DNA of 64,000 nt. It comes from Salinivirgaceae bacterium (lineage in GTDB: Bacteria; Bacteroidota; Bacteroidia; Bacteroidales; SZUA-534). A program made the position numbers and the translations under genes. Location: the NCBI GenBank assembly GCA_017527435.1, contig JAFXQB010000025.1, positions 1 through 64,000 of the forward strand, in the 5' to 3' direction. The notes beneath the pieces were generated by a model that saw only the letters and a list, made by a program, of their open reading frames with translations, did no database searches and was not told where the DNA came from. This document shows positions 26,687-37,900 of this stretch, one piece after another (position 1 is the first letter of the stretch; each line of letters starts with the position of its first letter).

Positions 26687-27250
26687 GTGAAATATCTGAT
26701 TGTAGGGCTGGGGAACATCGGCGCTGAATACGCCAACACCCGCCACAACATAGGATTTAAAGTATTGGATGCCTTGGCTAAGGCGTCCAATACTGCTTTT
26801 AGCGAAGTGCGTCACGCCTATCGCGCCGAGATGAAATCGCGCGGCCGTACTTTTATTCTTATTAAGCCAACCACCTATATGAATTTGAGCGGGAAAGCCG
26901 TGGCCTACTGGATGCAGCAGGAGAAAATTCCGCTCGACCATCTTCTCATCATCTGCGACGATTTGGCTCTGCCTTTCGGCAAGATACGCATTCGCGAGCG
27001 CGGCAGCGACGGTGGCCACAACGGACTGAAAAATATTGCCGAATCGCTCTCAACCACCGATTTTGCCCGTATGCGCTTCGGCATCGGAAACGAATTCTCG
27101 CGCGGCCATCAGGTCGATTTTGTTCTCGGCCAGTGGACTGACGATGAGCAAGCCAAAATCGACGAGCGCGTCAATCTATGCTGCCAAGCTGTTCAGCAAC
27201 TGCCTTTTGTGGGCGTTCCGGGCATAATGAATCAGTTCAACAACAAATAA
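26687..27250 (+). CDS. pth: peptidyl-tRNA hydrolase
   Basis: 187 residues, full length. It releases peptides from prematurely dissociated peptidyl-tRNA. Motifs: YLIVGLGNIGAEYANTRHNIGF with the catalytic His near residue 20, KPTTYMNLSGKAV, ICDDLALPFGKIRIRERGSDGGHNGLKNI, and the FGIGNEF and DFVLGQW segments. It starts with GTG, 8 bp after the rplY stop, so the two genes are almost certainly co-transcribed. Confidence 0.96.
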   Translation: MKYLIVGLGNIGAEYANTRHNIGFKVLDALAKASNTAFSEVRHAYRAEMKSRGRTFILIKPTTYMNLSGKAVAYWMQQEKIPLDHLLIICDDLALPFGKIRIRERGSDGGHNGLKNIAESLSTTDFARMRFGIGNEFSRGHQVDFVLGQWTDDEQAKIDERVNLCCQAVQQLPFVGVPGIMNQFNNK

Positions 27251-27301
27251 CTGTCGCAGAACGCATACCATTTGCGGTTTTGACGACAATTCAGCCTTTT
27301 G

Positions 27302-28744
27302 TTAGAATTCCGAGTAGGTGTTTATCATCGGTTTGTCTTTGAACCCTTTAGCACCGAATATCAAGTTCAGTCCAGTGCTGATGTTGAAGTCGCAGACATT
27401 GTTCGGTGCAAAAATCTTGTCGCCATCGATGTTGTATTTCCGATAGGCGACGGGCAAACCATTGGTCATCAAGTAGTATAGCAGTGGACCAAGTTTGAGC
27501 GAAAAACCGAAGTTGGCGGTGCAGCAGCCTTTGACATCGATGTTCATACCCGTTGTCAAAGAAAAGAACTTGTAGGGCACCACATTGATTGAGAAATTGA
27601 AATTCTGCGACACGCTGCTTTTCCAGAATGTTGTGCGCGACACAAGTCCCAGATTAAGAAAATGCAGCGGCGTGTATTCACCACCAATATAAATGTTCGG
27701 ATGCACGCCGGTGGTGAAAAATTTGTGAGCCACGCTTGTGGTCAGCGAGTTCTTGACCGAATCGCCAAGATCGGTGAGCAGTTCACCCATATCGGTGCCG
27801 TCGAAAAACTCATCAAGGTCGATTTCGGGACCGGTGTATGCGAAAGCGCCATTTGCTTTGACGGTGTTAGTCTCGCCAGTCCAGAAAATCAGTCCAAGGT
27901 CAGTGACGGCTGCCGAAACTCTGAAGTTCTTGTTGAATGAGTATTCCATACCCAAGTCGACTGCAGCGCCGGGATTGCGGATGCCAGGCAGTGCAAAAGA
28001 GAGTGCTTCGCGCAAATCCATTTCCTTCATTTCAATTGAGTCGATGGATATAGAGCCGTCGGCATCGGTATGGACTTCGATAGGGAACGAAGCTGAAATA
28101 GAAGCGTCGATGTCGATGTTCCATTGGTCGCGGCCAGTGTTGACGTTGAATCGTGGGATGTCGGTTCTGACTGCCGTGATGCCCGACAGATATTTGGCAC
28201 GCGCTCCCACGGTGAGTTCTTCGGTCAGTTTGAGTGAGTAGCCCACGGCAAACTCATGGTAGGCTTGGGCGTTGATTCGCAGACTGTTGAATTCCAGCCT
28301 TGTGCCATCGGGCAGACCTTTGTCGAGCATGGTGAACAATGCCGATGGCAGTGCCATGCTTGCTTCGAAACGCTCGCTGATGCCAATTGACCAGTAGCCG
28401 TTACGGTCGCGCCAGCCCACGTTGCCCAATTCAACCGACCATTGGTTGTTGAGCCGTGCGCCGCGTTTGAACCGGCGACGGAGATCGGAATAGTCGAAAT
28501 CCTTATCAGTTATGAAATTCCACTTGTCGTTCGTTTTTGAGTACAACTTCGATGCCTTGATGTTTGTTTCAGTGTGCAGCGACATGCTGGCCACTGTGAT
28601 AAACATGTTGCACCGTGGCTGGTGAGCGGGATTCAGCAGCGACGATTGCGGCACGCTTTCCATATAGTAAAGTGAAAGCGACGGCTGTGCAGCGGCATCG
28701 TACCACAGCATAAACATCAGTATGTATATGACGTATCGTTTCAT
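27302..28744 (-). CDS. DUF5723-type outer-membrane protein
   Basis: 480 residues with a signal peptide ending in AAAQ. The mature N-terminus YYMESVPQSSLLNPAHQPRC is a form of the PAF-LNPA motif found in Bacteroidota outer-membrane barrel proteins (PorV/PorP-like and DUF5723). The rest alternates short beta-strands (NRSWSIGI, FAVGYSLKLTEELTVGARAKYL, GAAVDLGMEYSFNKNFRVSAAVTDLG, GGEYTPLHFLNLGLVSR), consistent with a beta-barrel. It is the last gene of a three-gene minus-strand operon and starts 3 bp after the lipoprotein stop. It may act with the lipoprotein and the PD40-OmpA protein in the outer membrane. Function unknown. Confidence 0.75.
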   Translation of the reverse strand: MKRYVIYILMFMLWYDAAAQPSLSLYYMESVPQSSLLNPAHQPRCNMFITVASMSLHTETNIKASKLYSKTNDKWNFITDKDFDYSDLRRRFKRGARLNNQWSVELGNVGWRDRNGYWSIGISERFEASMALPSALFTMLDKGLPDGTRLEFNSLRINAQAYHEFAVGYSLKLTEELTVGARAKYLSGITAVRTDIPRFNVNTGRDQWNIDIDASISASFPIEVHTDADGSISIDSIEMKEMDLREALSFALPGIRNPGAAVDLGMEYSFNKNFRVSAAVTDLGLIFWTGETNTVKANGAFAYTGPEIDLDEFFDGTDMGELLTDLGDSVKNSLTTSVAHKFFTTGVHPNIYIGGEYTPLHFLNLGLVSRTTFWKSSVSQNFNFSINVVPYKFFSLTTGMNIDVKGCCTANFGFSLKLGPLLYYLMTNGLPVAYRKYNIDGDKIFAPNNVCDFNISTGLNLIFGAKGFKDKPMINTYSEF

Positions 28745-28747
28745 CTT

Positions 28748-30361
28748 CTAGTCTGATAAATAGTTACTTACAACTTCAAACGAGAATTTTATTTTCATCG
28801 CGTACTCGTTGTAGAATTTGAAAAACTGGTACTCGCCGGCATTTTTGGTGTCGATGATGGATTTGAGTAGGATTTTCTTCACGTCGGCGTCAGAGCAGCG
28901 CTTGATTTTCTCTTGGTCCATCACCGCCGTTTTGCTCACATGCGCCCATTCGGATACGCGTTTGTTGGCGTCAATTTTTGGCATTTTCCAAACCTGCTCA
29001 AAATGTGGAAAAAGCGAATCGACAATTTGCATCTGACCGTCGACTAGATAGGCTTGCGTCAGCATTGTGAGCGGGAAGCCGTTGCCGAAATCGAAGTACA
29101 ATGATAGAGTGTCAACATAATCGGCGTTGTCTTTGTCGATGATAATGCTGTTCAGGTCGAAATCGATGGTGTCGGTACGGTCCATATCTGTGATTTTCAT
29201 CCAGAGCGGAATGTACATGTTCACGTGGCAGTCGAGCGACGATTCAGGCGTGAGATAGTTCTCTTTGGTCTCGCCTTTTGGGTTCGATGTTACCAAAATG
29301 CTGTATTTGTAACTGATGGGGTCGATGCTCAGCAGTGAGTTCACATCAGAGTTGGCTGTGTCGAGCGTGAACTTGTTGGCGCAGGGCTTGAAGTTGCCGT
29401 CGGGACGGTAGGCATCGTGGCTCACTTGGTCAACGTAGAGCTTGTTCTCAATGTCGAATTTGATGTTTTCTGTTACGTTGTCGCGGTCAACCAGCCGCAT
29501 AATGTCCATCGTTACGTCGAATTGTGTGCCTGTCCAGTTGTTGACGTCGAGAGTCAGGTTGGTGCCGGTGAACTCAATGCCGTCGTTGAACTCATACGAG
29601 TCGAAGAAGTCGAGCGGCATTTCCGACGGGCTGTTGTAGACCAGCCGTGTGCCGAAAAATCCGAAGACAATCTGTGGCTCAATATCGGTTGTCGACAGGT
29701 TGAGTGTGAATGCCGAGCTGATTGATGTGCTTTTTGCCGTGCCATTCAGGCTGATGCTGATGGTCAGGTAGCTTGAGTCGGTTGAATGTCCAGGCACAAT
29801 GGTGTACCCGGCAAGGTCGATTTCTTGATCGCAACCCGATTGGGCCGCCCAACTGATTGCCAGCGGTCGGCCGCCGCTGCTGAGCTCGGCAATGTTTAGA
29901 GTGTACTGTCCGTCAACATCCATCGGTTCAGCCTTGACTGTCATTGCCGCTTTTGCAATGATGAGTGAGTCAATGCGTTGGCCGTCGTCGGCGTTCAGTT
30001 TGATGCGCTCGGTCACTGTCCGGTTGATTTTTCCACCTTGCGTAAGCGGCATCGGACTGTTCAGACTCAGCTGTATATTGTTCATTGTGAGCACATCAGC
30101 CCAGCCAATGTGGTAGTCTTTGTTGTATTCAACGTAGAGCATGCCGTCGTCTTTTGATTTTATGTCGGGCACGCTCTTGCCATCGTTTTTTGCCAGGCGT
30201 CGCAGAATGCTGTTGTAGTCGGCGTTGATGGTCGACACAGGCACGGCAATGTTCACCGGACGTTTGTAACTTATGTCGTTGAGCTCAACTTCGTCTTTCA
30301 TGCAGCCGGCCAGCAGTGCAATAACGGCCACAAATAATATTTTTAGGTCTATCCGTTTCAT
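28748..30361 (-). CDS. outer-membrane lipoprotein of unknown function
   Basis: 537 residues from the ATG at 30361 (MKRIDLKILFVAVIALLAGC-MKDE), with a clear lipobox (LLAGC). The mature part is predominantly beta (repeated paired segments such as YTLNIAELSSGGRPLAISW, STSISSAFTLNLSTTDIEPQIVFGF, IEFTGTNLTLDVNNWTGTQFDVTM), probably two or three Ig-like or sandwich domains. No family was recognised. It begins two bases after the TGA of the upstream PD40-OmpA gene, so translation is coupled, and the DUF5723 gene follows after 3 bp. Conserved order suggests one complex. Confidence 0.75.
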   Translation of the reverse strand: MKRIDLKILFVAVIALLAGCMKDEVELNDISYKRPVNIAVPVSTINADYNSILRRLAKNDGKSVPDIKSKDDGMLYVEYNKDYHIGWADVLTMNNIQLSLNSPMPLTQGGKINRTVTERIKLNADDGQRIDSLIIAKAAMTVKAEPMDVDGQYTLNIAELSSGGRPLAISWAAQSGCDQEIDLAGYTIVPGHSTDSSYLTISISLNGTAKSTSISSAFTLNLSTTDIEPQIVFGFFGTRLVYNSPSEMPLDFFDSYEFNDGIEFTGTNLTLDVNNWTGTQFDVTMDIMRLVDRDNVTENIKFDIENKLYVDQVSHDAYRPDGNFKPCANKFTLDTANSDVNSLLSIDPISYKYSILVTSNPKGETKENYLTPESSLDCHVNMYIPLWMKITDMDRTDTIDFDLNSIIIDKDNADYVDTLSLYFDFGNGFPLTMLTQAYLVDGQMQIVDSLFPHFEQVWKMPKIDANKRVSEWAHVSKTAVMDQEKIKRCSDADVKKILLKSIIDTKNAGEYQFFKFYNEYAMKIKFSFEVVSNYLSD

Positions 30362-30363
30362 AA

Positions 30364-32844
30364 TCACTTAATTACTTTAATCTCAACGCGCCGGTTCTGT
30401 TCGCGCCCTTCGGGGGTGTCGTTCGGTGCTATCGGTTGCTCGAATCCGTAGCCGGCGTAGGTTATGCGTTCGTCTTCTATTCCTTTGTTAACCAAATAGT
30501 TCTTGACGGTCAGCGCGCGGTCTTTCGACAGTTTTTTATTGAGCGATGCCGAGCCTGTGTTGTCAGTGTGACCTGAAACTTCAATTCTCACCGTCGGGTT
30601 TTTCTGCAGCAGTTCGGCAAATTTGTCGAGCGCTTCAAACGACTGTGGTTTTAGTGTGGCCTTGCCCGAGTTGAACAAGATGTTCTCAATCACAAGTTTG
30701 GCGCCAGTTTCCATCTTCTTGAGCGAGTAGTTTCGGACCACAAGAGTCTGGTCAATGCCAAAGTAGACGACATCGTTCACAAAAAAGTGCATATTAGCTT
30801 CAATCTCAAGCATATATGGATGGTTTGTCTTCAGCGTGACATTGAAATTTCCGCTCAAGCTGTCGCTGAATACAATGGTTTCGGCATCATGTTTGCCCTT
30901 CTCGTAGAAGGTGAGTGCCGCGCGCAGGGGTGTTGTCTGGTCGTCTTCGGTGATGCGTCCGCGCACAACGTAGTCCACTCGGCTGCATTTGAGAGCAAAG
31001 TCTTCGCGGGCTTCGCTTGCGCTCGTTTTTGTGGCGTTAATCTGTTTTTCAGCCGGGAAATAATCTGTTGCCGACACTTCAATCTTGAAATCGGTTTTGT
31101 CGGCAAGCGAGAAAGCATAGTTGCCGGTCAGCACACTTGTGTTTGTCTTGCCGATGATGTTTCCGCCCGCGTCTTTCAGCAGCACCATGGCCCGCAGGGG
31201 TGTGCCCTTGTCGGTGTCGGTAACCGTTCCGGCAATGGTGAACGGATGGCGCAGCTTGTCAAGCACAAACAGTTTTTTCACCGTCTGCTTTTTCTGCGGC
31301 GGGCACTCAATGGTGTCAGTTACTGATTTGTAGCCTTCGCGGTTCACGCTGACAATGTAGATGCCAGTGTCATCGAATTTGCATCTGAAGGGCAGGTCGC
31401 TGTTCTGCGCTTCGCCTGTCTTCAGAGTGTTGCCCGCGGCGTCGGTTATTGTTACCGACACGTTCAGCGGTTCCATCTCATCGGTTTCGATGGCCGAACA
31501 CTCATAATAGAACGGCTGCCGGTTGTCGTTAACAATCGAGTAGATGTCCAGTCCGCCGTGGCCGCCCTTGCGCATGGTTGAGTAAAGCGCCACATCGGGG
31601 TTCGAAGTCGGTTGGTAGAATAGTTCGTTGGCCGGACTGTTGATTGGGAAGCCAAGGTTCTGCGGTTCGCCCCAGTTGCCGCCGGCGTCTTTCACCGATT
31701 TGTAGATGTCGAAACCGCCCATGCCCAGATGGCCGTCCGATGCAAAGAAGATGGTTTTGCCGTCGGGTGTCACTGCCACACTCGCTTCGTCGAACGGTGT
31801 GTTTATTGGCGTTCCGATGTTCACCGGTTTATGCCAGCGGTTTTTCTTTTTGTATTGCGCCATCCAGATGTCGCTGCCGCCCAGTCCGCTGCGGTGGTTG
31901 GTGACGTAGTAGATATTGTTGTCGGCATCAATGCTCAATGCACCTTCGCGGTAGGCAATGTGGTTGATTCCGCCCTTCAGTTTCCGCACCTTGGTCCAGC
32001 CCTTGCTGCCCAGCACGGCCGTGTAGAGCATTCCGTTGCCACGCTTGCCCTTGTAGAAGTAAATGCGTTCGCCGTTGTGACTCATTCCGGCAAGGCTGAT
32101 GTTGCGCACCGAGCTGAAATCGTCTTCGAACCAAACCTTTTCGCATTGTTGGTTGATGCCGTCTTCGGCGCTCATTATTTGTTCCTTGAACTTGAATCTC
32201 GATACTCGTTTTTTCGGTTCTTGCCGTGGCCGGCGCGATGTGAAGTAAATCTGTTGGTTCTTGTCGCTCACCATGGCGTTGTAGTCATCGTAGTAGGTGT
32301 TGATTATCGGGCCTAAATTATTGATAAACACCGCCACTGTGTCTTTAATCATCTCTTTGCCGAACTCGCATTCGCGGATAATCTGCGCCACCTTTTTGTT
32401 GGCGTTGGCATAGTCGATTTTCGAGCAGCCTTGCAGATAGCTGCGGTAAGCGTTGATGGCTTCGTCGAACTGATTGTTGTACTGATAGGCTCGGCCGAGC
32501 AGGTAGAAGTAGTCTTTTGCCACCGACGGGGTGCTGTTGAGCAGGAATTCGAGAGCGTCTTCGCGGTTGTTGCCCATCAGGTTGCAGACGGCAATCTTGT
32601 AGTTGAGCGCTGCGTTGCGATTGTTATAGCGGTAGGCCTTCATGTAGTATTTCAGCGCTTCGTCATACAATCCGGCGCCTTTTTTATAGTAGTGCTCGCC
32701 TTTTGCCAGACTCTTTTTGGCATCTTCAAGCCCCATTGGCGACGCAAAAAACGAATCCTTCTTGATTTTCGGATTTTCCTGCGCAGACAATATCGTACCA
32801 ATAAATATTGATAATATGCAAAGTGTCAGATGTTTTCTCATCAT
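30364..32844 (-). CDS. TPR-PD40-OmpA envelope protein (PorE-like)
   Basis: About 826 residues from the ATG at 32844, which gives a signal peptide (MMRKHLTLCILSIFIGTILSAQ). Domains in order: TPR-like repeats (about 35-180; GEHYYKKGAGLYDEALKYY, NNQFDEAINAYRSYL), WD40/PD40-like propeller (about 195-470; ISLAGMSHNGERIYFYKG, VAVTPDGKTIFFASDGHLGMGGFDIY), one to three carboxypeptidase-regulatory-like beta domains (about 480-690), and an OmpA peptidoglycan-binding domain (about 700-826) with VRIEVSGHTDNTGSASLNKKLSKDRA and an NRRVEIKV end. This is the PorE architecture, an accessory of the type IX secretion machinery. Its place near other T9SS and gliding genes agrees with that. The extra beta domains make it longer than typical PorE. 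Confidence 0.8.
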   Translation of the reverse strand: MMRKHLTLCILSIFIGTILSAQENPKIKKDSFFASPMGLEDAKKSLAKGEHYYKKGAGLYDEALKYYMKAYRYNNRNAALNYKIAVCNLMGNNREDALEFLLNSTPSVAKDYFYLLGRAYQYNNQFDEAINAYRSYLQGCSKIDYANANKKVAQIIRECEFGKEMIKDTVAVFINNLGPIINTYYDDYNAMVSDKNQQIYFTSRRPRQEPKKRVSRFKFKEQIMSAEDGINQQCEKVWFEDDFSSVRNISLAGMSHNGERIYFYKGKRGNGMLYTAVLGSKGWTKVRKLKGGINHIAYREGALSIDADNNIYYVTNHRSGLGGSDIWMAQYKKKNRWHKPVNIGTPINTPFDEASVAVTPDGKTIFFASDGHLGMGGFDIYKSVKDAGGNWGEPQNLGFPINSPANELFYQPTSNPDVALYSTMRKGGHGGLDIYSIVNDNRQPFYYECSAIETDEMEPLNVSVTITDAAGNTLKTGEAQNSDLPFRCKFDDTGIYIVSVNREGYKSVTDTIECPPQKKQTVKKLFVLDKLRHPFTIAGTVTDTDKGTPLRAMVLLKDAGGNIIGKTNTSVLTGNYAFSLADKTDFKIEVSATDYFPAEKQINATKTSASEAREDFALKCSRVDYVVRGRITEDDQTTPLRAALTFYEKGKHDAETIVFSDSLSGNFNVTLKTNHPYMLEIEANMHFFVNDVVYFGIDQTLVVRNYSLKKMETGAKLVIENILFNSGKATLKPQSFEALDKFAELLQKNPTVRIEVSGHTDNTGSASLNKKLSKDRALTVKNYLVNKGIEDERITYAGYGFEQPIAPNDTPEGREQNRRVEIKVIK

Positions 32845-32995
32845 CGGTTGCCATTTTAGATTATAAAAGTATATCATTTTTTGATAGCCAAAGCCAATTT
32901 GCTGAAACTTTGGTGTCAAATTGCGGGCTGTTTGCCAAAAACTTACATCGGTTTGCGCAAATTCGTTTAAATTCGGCTCGCTAAAAAAAGACAAA

Positions 32996-34615
32996 ATGGG
33001 TCGACGGATTCTTTTATCGATTTTGATTACAGCATGCGGACTAGTGGCGCGTGGCCAAGAGTCGCACTCACTCTATATGGAACACGAGTTCAACCACTAC
33101 GACCGCTATGTCTATCAGAAGCAAAACCGCTTCCACACGTCGGTCAAGCCCTATCAGAACCGGCAGGTGAACACCACCGTCAATGCCGATTCAATTTACC
33201 GCATTCAGGTGAGCCGCAAGTTGCCCGATATCCTGCTCAACCGCAGTTGGATAACTTACCGGCAGGACGATTTTGAGTTCACCATCGACCCGCTTATGAA
33301 TTTTGAGCTTGGCCGCGACGGCGACTACGACAAGATGAGTTGGGTAAACACCCGCGGCATAATACTCAACGCGCGGCTTGGCAAATATGTGTTTGTCACC
33401 ACCGATTTCTATGAGAATCAGGCAAAATTTTACGATTATCGCGGCCAGGTGGTGAAAGATGTGAAGACGATTCCGGGGCAGAGCTCATATAAGGTGTTCA
33501 AAGACGACGGCTACGATTATGCGTGGGCCGACGCCACCATCAGCTTTCAGCCCGATGAGCATTTCGACATCACATTCGGTCACGGCAAGAACTTCATTGG
33601 TGATGGCTACCGCTCGATGCTGTTAAGCGATGTTGCGGCCAACTATCCCTATCTGCGTATAACAACCGACTTCTGGAACATCAAATATGTCAATCTTTGG
33701 GCTCAATTTCAAGATTTTACAAAGCACTACGACTACGGCCATCCGCACGATAAGAAATGGGGCTCGTTCAACTATCTCGACTGGTCGGTGACACCGTGGC
33801 TCAACATCGGACTCTTTGAGTCGGTCATTTGGGCTGCCGCCGACAGTATTGGCCATCGCGGATTCGATATTAACTACGCAAATCCGGTCATCTTCACCCG
33901 CCCTGTCGAGTTCTCTGTTGGCTCGCCTGATAATGCTCTGATGGGCGTGACAGGAAAAATCACTTTGGGCGGCAACCATGTGTTCTACGGGCAGTTCATC
34001 ATTGATGAGTTCAAACTTGAGAATGTGAAAGCCGGCATCAAACATAAGTTCAACAAGTCGGACTCAACAATCCAATGGGGTTGGTGGGCCAACAAATGGG
34101 CATTGCAGGCAGGCTACAAAACATACGATTTATTTGGGTTAGAACATCTCGACATTCAAGCAGAAATGAATGTTGCTCGGCCGTTCATGTATTCGCACGT
34201 CACACATATTCAGAACTACGGGCACTTCCGTCAGCCGATTGCCCATCCGCTGGGCAGCAATTTCCGTGAGTTCGTGCTCATCGGACGCTACAATTTCCAA
34301 CGTCTGTTTGTAGAAGCAAAATACATCCACGCAATGCAGGGCCGCGATGCTGGCGGGCAGAATATGGGCAGTAACATCTTTGCCGACTACACCACTCACG
34401 CATCGGAATACTACAATGAGATAGGGCAGGGGCAGAAAGTTATTCTGCAGAATACCAGCGCAAAAGCAGCTTTTCTTATCAATCCGCGCACCAATATGAA
34501 TGTTTATGTAGGCTTCACACGACGTTCTGAAGAAGCTGATGGTTCAAAAACAGCGAACAACTTAATAACGTTTGGTTTGCGCACATCGCTGCAGAATATC
34601 TACTACGATTTTTAA
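32996..34615 (+). CDS. RemB-like gliding/outer-membrane protein
   Basis: 539 residues from the ATG at 32996 (MGRRILLSILITACGLVARG-QESHS). The longer frame adds 25 implausible residues. The mature N-terminus (HSLYMEHEFNHYDRYVYQKQNRFHTSVKPY) and stretches such as DFEFTIDPLMNFELGRD, FVTTDFYENQAKF, FGHGKNFIGDGYRSMLLSDVAANYPYLRI and YGHFRQPIAHPLGSNFREF fit the RemB family, which shares the barrel fold of capsule-assembly Wzi-like proteins. RemB is a mobile surface protein in gliding Flavobacterium. In a gut bacterium the role may be different. It is divergent from the PD40-OmpA gene and upstream of the giant SprB-like gene. Confidence 0.75.
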   Translation: MGRRILLSILITACGLVARGQESHSLYMEHEFNHYDRYVYQKQNRFHTSVKPYQNRQVNTTVNADSIYRIQVSRKLPDILLNRSWITYRQDDFEFTIDPLMNFELGRDGDYDKMSWVNTRGIILNARLGKYVFVTTDFYENQAKFYDYRGQVVKDVKTIPGQSSYKVFKDDGYDYAWADATISFQPDEHFDITFGHGKNFIGDGYRSMLLSDVAANYPYLRITTDFWNIKYVNLWAQFQDFTKHYDYGHPHDKKWGSFNYLDWSVTPWLNIGLFESVIWAAADSIGHRGFDINYANPVIFTRPVEFSVGSPDNALMGVTGKITLGGNHVFYGQFIIDEFKLENVKAGIKHKFNKSDSTIQWGWWANKWALQAGYKTYDLFGLEHLDIQAEMNVARPFMYSHVTHIQNYGHFRQPIAHPLGSNFREFVLIGRYNFQRLFVEAKYIHAMQGRDAGGQNMGSNIFADYTTHASEYYNEIGQGQKVILQNTSAKAAFLINPRTNMNVYVGFTRRSEEADGSKTANNLITFGLRTSLQNIYYDF

Positions 34616-34937
34616 CCGCACGGCTGCTTTGGTTAGGTGAACCACCAGTTATGCGGGGCTAAAAAGTCCGGCCGTTACCATATTATATATAGGTGGGGCA
34701 CAATTTTTATTCCAGGTTTGCGTTACTATTACCGGTTGGTGTTTATCGCCTAAACTACACCAACTTGCGTACCGCAAATTCAGCCTAACCTTGATTTTTG
34801 TGTATTTACCGACGTTTATTGTCGGATTATCAAAACAAAAAAATGTCGTTTTTAAAAAAAATTACTTTTATGCGCTTTTCGTACACAAATGTATGCAGAG
34901 CGCAAAAAGGAAATAGCAACACTTAATTATAAGCGTT
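34616..34937. other. 322-bp region before the giant adhesin gene
   Basis: No gene seen. It contains a small ccgac...gtcgg hairpin near 34808-34826 and an A/T-rich stretch before the ATG. No clear TTG/TAnnTTTG promoter was found, though a leader of several hundred bases is possible. Confidence 0.5.
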
Positions 34938-37900
34938 ATGAAGAGACACATTTTTACCGTATCGATTTTATTAGTTGCAGCGCAACTATTCGGTCAAGAG
35001 TCGAGATTCTGGGTAGGTGGCAGTGGCAAGTGGTCAGACACGAACCATTGGGCAGTCACATCGGGCGGCGAGCCGGGTGCGGCACTTCCTGAATCGGGAA
35101 CAAGTGTAGTGTTCGACGAGAATTCGTTCAGTGGCGACAAAAATACCGTCACGCTCAAGGATGCAGTGGTGATAGGCAGCCTGACAGCTACCAACGCCGA
35201 TTTTGCCTTCTCGGGCAAGAAGGATCTGACCATTGGCGGTTCAATCAATACTGATGCCAATGCCGACTTTGGCAAACTGCGCGGTTCGCTGGTGCTTTCG
35301 GGCAATGGCGACAACACAGTCAGCATTGCCAGCAGGCTTGAAGGCGGAATAGTCATCGACGGCGGCAACTGGACGCTTCAGTCCGATCTGACCACCGAAG
35401 GCAACATAACCCTGAAGTCGGGCTCGCTCAATACGGCAGGCTATAATGTTACCTGCGCTGTCTTCTCGGCAACCGAGAACGCAACGGCTCTCAACATTGA
35501 GAACTCAACGGTAACTTGCGATAAATGGGATTTCGGCGTGGCTTCAAACTTGACCTTCGAAGCTGCAGGATCGCAAATACTTATTCGCAACGAGTTCTTT
35601 AAGAATTTCTTATCGGCAAGAAATTTAGCATATAATCTTGTAAGGAGTTATGACCTTGCGGCATCAAAAGATGATCCGGTATTGGATCTGGATCTTAAAC
35701 CTATTCACGTATCGTGTCCGTCAAATGCCGACAATCTTAAAAATGATGGTGGTGTTTTAGTTACAGTAGATGGTGGTACAGGTGATTATAATCTGGTTTT
35801 GGGTTACCTTGATGCAGTTAGCCATGAGTTTGTATGGTTGGATGAGTTTTATGGCAATGCCCATCCATTTGAGAATTTGGAAGCCGGTTCATACAGCGCC
35901 GGATTCAGTCCTGATGGGAAAAAAGTGACAATTGCAACCGTAAATGTAGGTTATGCCAATCCGGATTTTAAAATTAATATTGATATAAAAGCTGACGCAG
36001 TATGTTGGGGCGATGATATAGAATTAAGTTATACTGCAAGTGGTGGTACCGGCGTTGGAACATATTCGCAGCAATGGCGAAAAACAGGGTATCTCGGTAT
36101 TTTTTCAAATGCTGAACAAATCACTGCTGCGCCGCAAGCATCATATACGGTTACGATAACTGATGGTAAGGGATGTAAGTTTGCATCAGCCCCGTTCTTA
36201 TATGCGCCATGGTTCCGTGAATTAGGCCAGAATGACAACTATGATCACGGTCCAGGCAGAATTATAGGTAAAGCCAGCGCGCAGGAAACATGCGCTAATA
36301 AGGAATCGGGTGTGATTACAGTGTCAGATGTAGATGGCGGCACAGCACCATACACTTATTCAGCAACATTAGGTGGAACAACTTATGATTTCCCTGCTGG
36401 AGAAGCATCATTAGAAGGTCTTCCTGCCGGTGAATACACAATTACGATTACTGACAGTGAAGGATGTACAGACCGCACAAATTTTGCTAGAGTCTACGAT
36501 GACCCAAGCGATTATCCTGAAGAAATAAAGGCCGAAGTCAAAACGATACCAGCACCGGAAGCAAATGCGGGTTCTGATGATAAGGTCTGCTTAGCCGAAG
36601 GTTCGTACACTGTACTTAAATCGAATGGCGTGGAAGCCAAGAATCATGATAAAGGCGCCATTTTATGGGAAGTGGACGATCCATCGTTAGCAACAATAGC
36701 ATCGGGTGCCGATACCGAAACACCGACATTGAATTTGCTTGCCGCTGGAACCGTTACGCTGACTATGACTGTAACAAACGGAACTTGCGATGCTGTATCT
36801 GACGATATGGAATTGAAAATTGTTGCAACACCGGAACCGAAAATCACGTCAACAAATCATCCGGTTTGTGGCCTTACTGAAACAATCTCTGCTAATGCCA
36901 GCATGGGTGGCACCTTGGTTGCGGAACGCATAGGCGGCACAGGCGCTGGCAACGTCACTATAGATGGGTTGAACGTAACAGTAACACAGCCAGGTGAGTA
37001 TATCTTCAGAGTTGCTGAAACCGAGACTGAAGCCGGTTGCGTCGGTTATAGCGATAAAGAAGGCACAGGCGCTGAAAAAACAGTTACTTTGAATTTCTAC
37101 AATGAGCCAACCGTGTCATTTACACCAAATAACGGCGAAACTTGCGGAACAACCCCTGTGACAATTACACCTACAATCGAAAATGAAGAATCAATATTGT
37201 GGGAACACAATGGTAGCGGTACATTGACGGCAAGTGCCGATAAAAAATCGGCGACATACACACCGAGCGCTATGGACGCCACCAACAATGTAATAATAAA
37301 AGTAACAGTAGGTAATGGAGTTTGTGCCGATAAAAGTGCTAATTATACACTTAAGGTGAAACCTGTTCCCACAGTATCAATCAATCCAATAGGCGCAGGC
37401 TCAAATGGCGATGTTTGTGGTTTGTCTACCATAGCAACAGCAGTTCCGAGTCTTGGCGGAAACCTTACTTGGAACAATGGCGGTGACGCCACATTCGTTG
37501 TTACACCTGCAACGGCAACAACTGCCAATCTTAGTGGTGACAATGGCGTAACTTATGGATTAACAGTGGTTGAAGAAAAAGACGGTTGCTTGTCAGAACC
37601 AAGCGCAGTGGTATATGTTACTTTCCATGCCGATCCAACACTTACATTGTCAGATCCTATAGATGTTTGTGGAACTGATCCGGCAACTGCAACCGCAACC
37701 GCAACCAACAACACAACTCTGACATGGTCAAAAGATGATGCCATTTATAAAGGCACACTGGAAACAACCGGAACAGCATCGTCAATGACGGCAACTTATA
37801 CGCCCGATGCATCTGATGCCGGAAAAGATGTGACTCTTACTGCAACCATTACAACAGCAGCCTGTGGCACATTAACCAAAGACTATACATTCCATGTTAA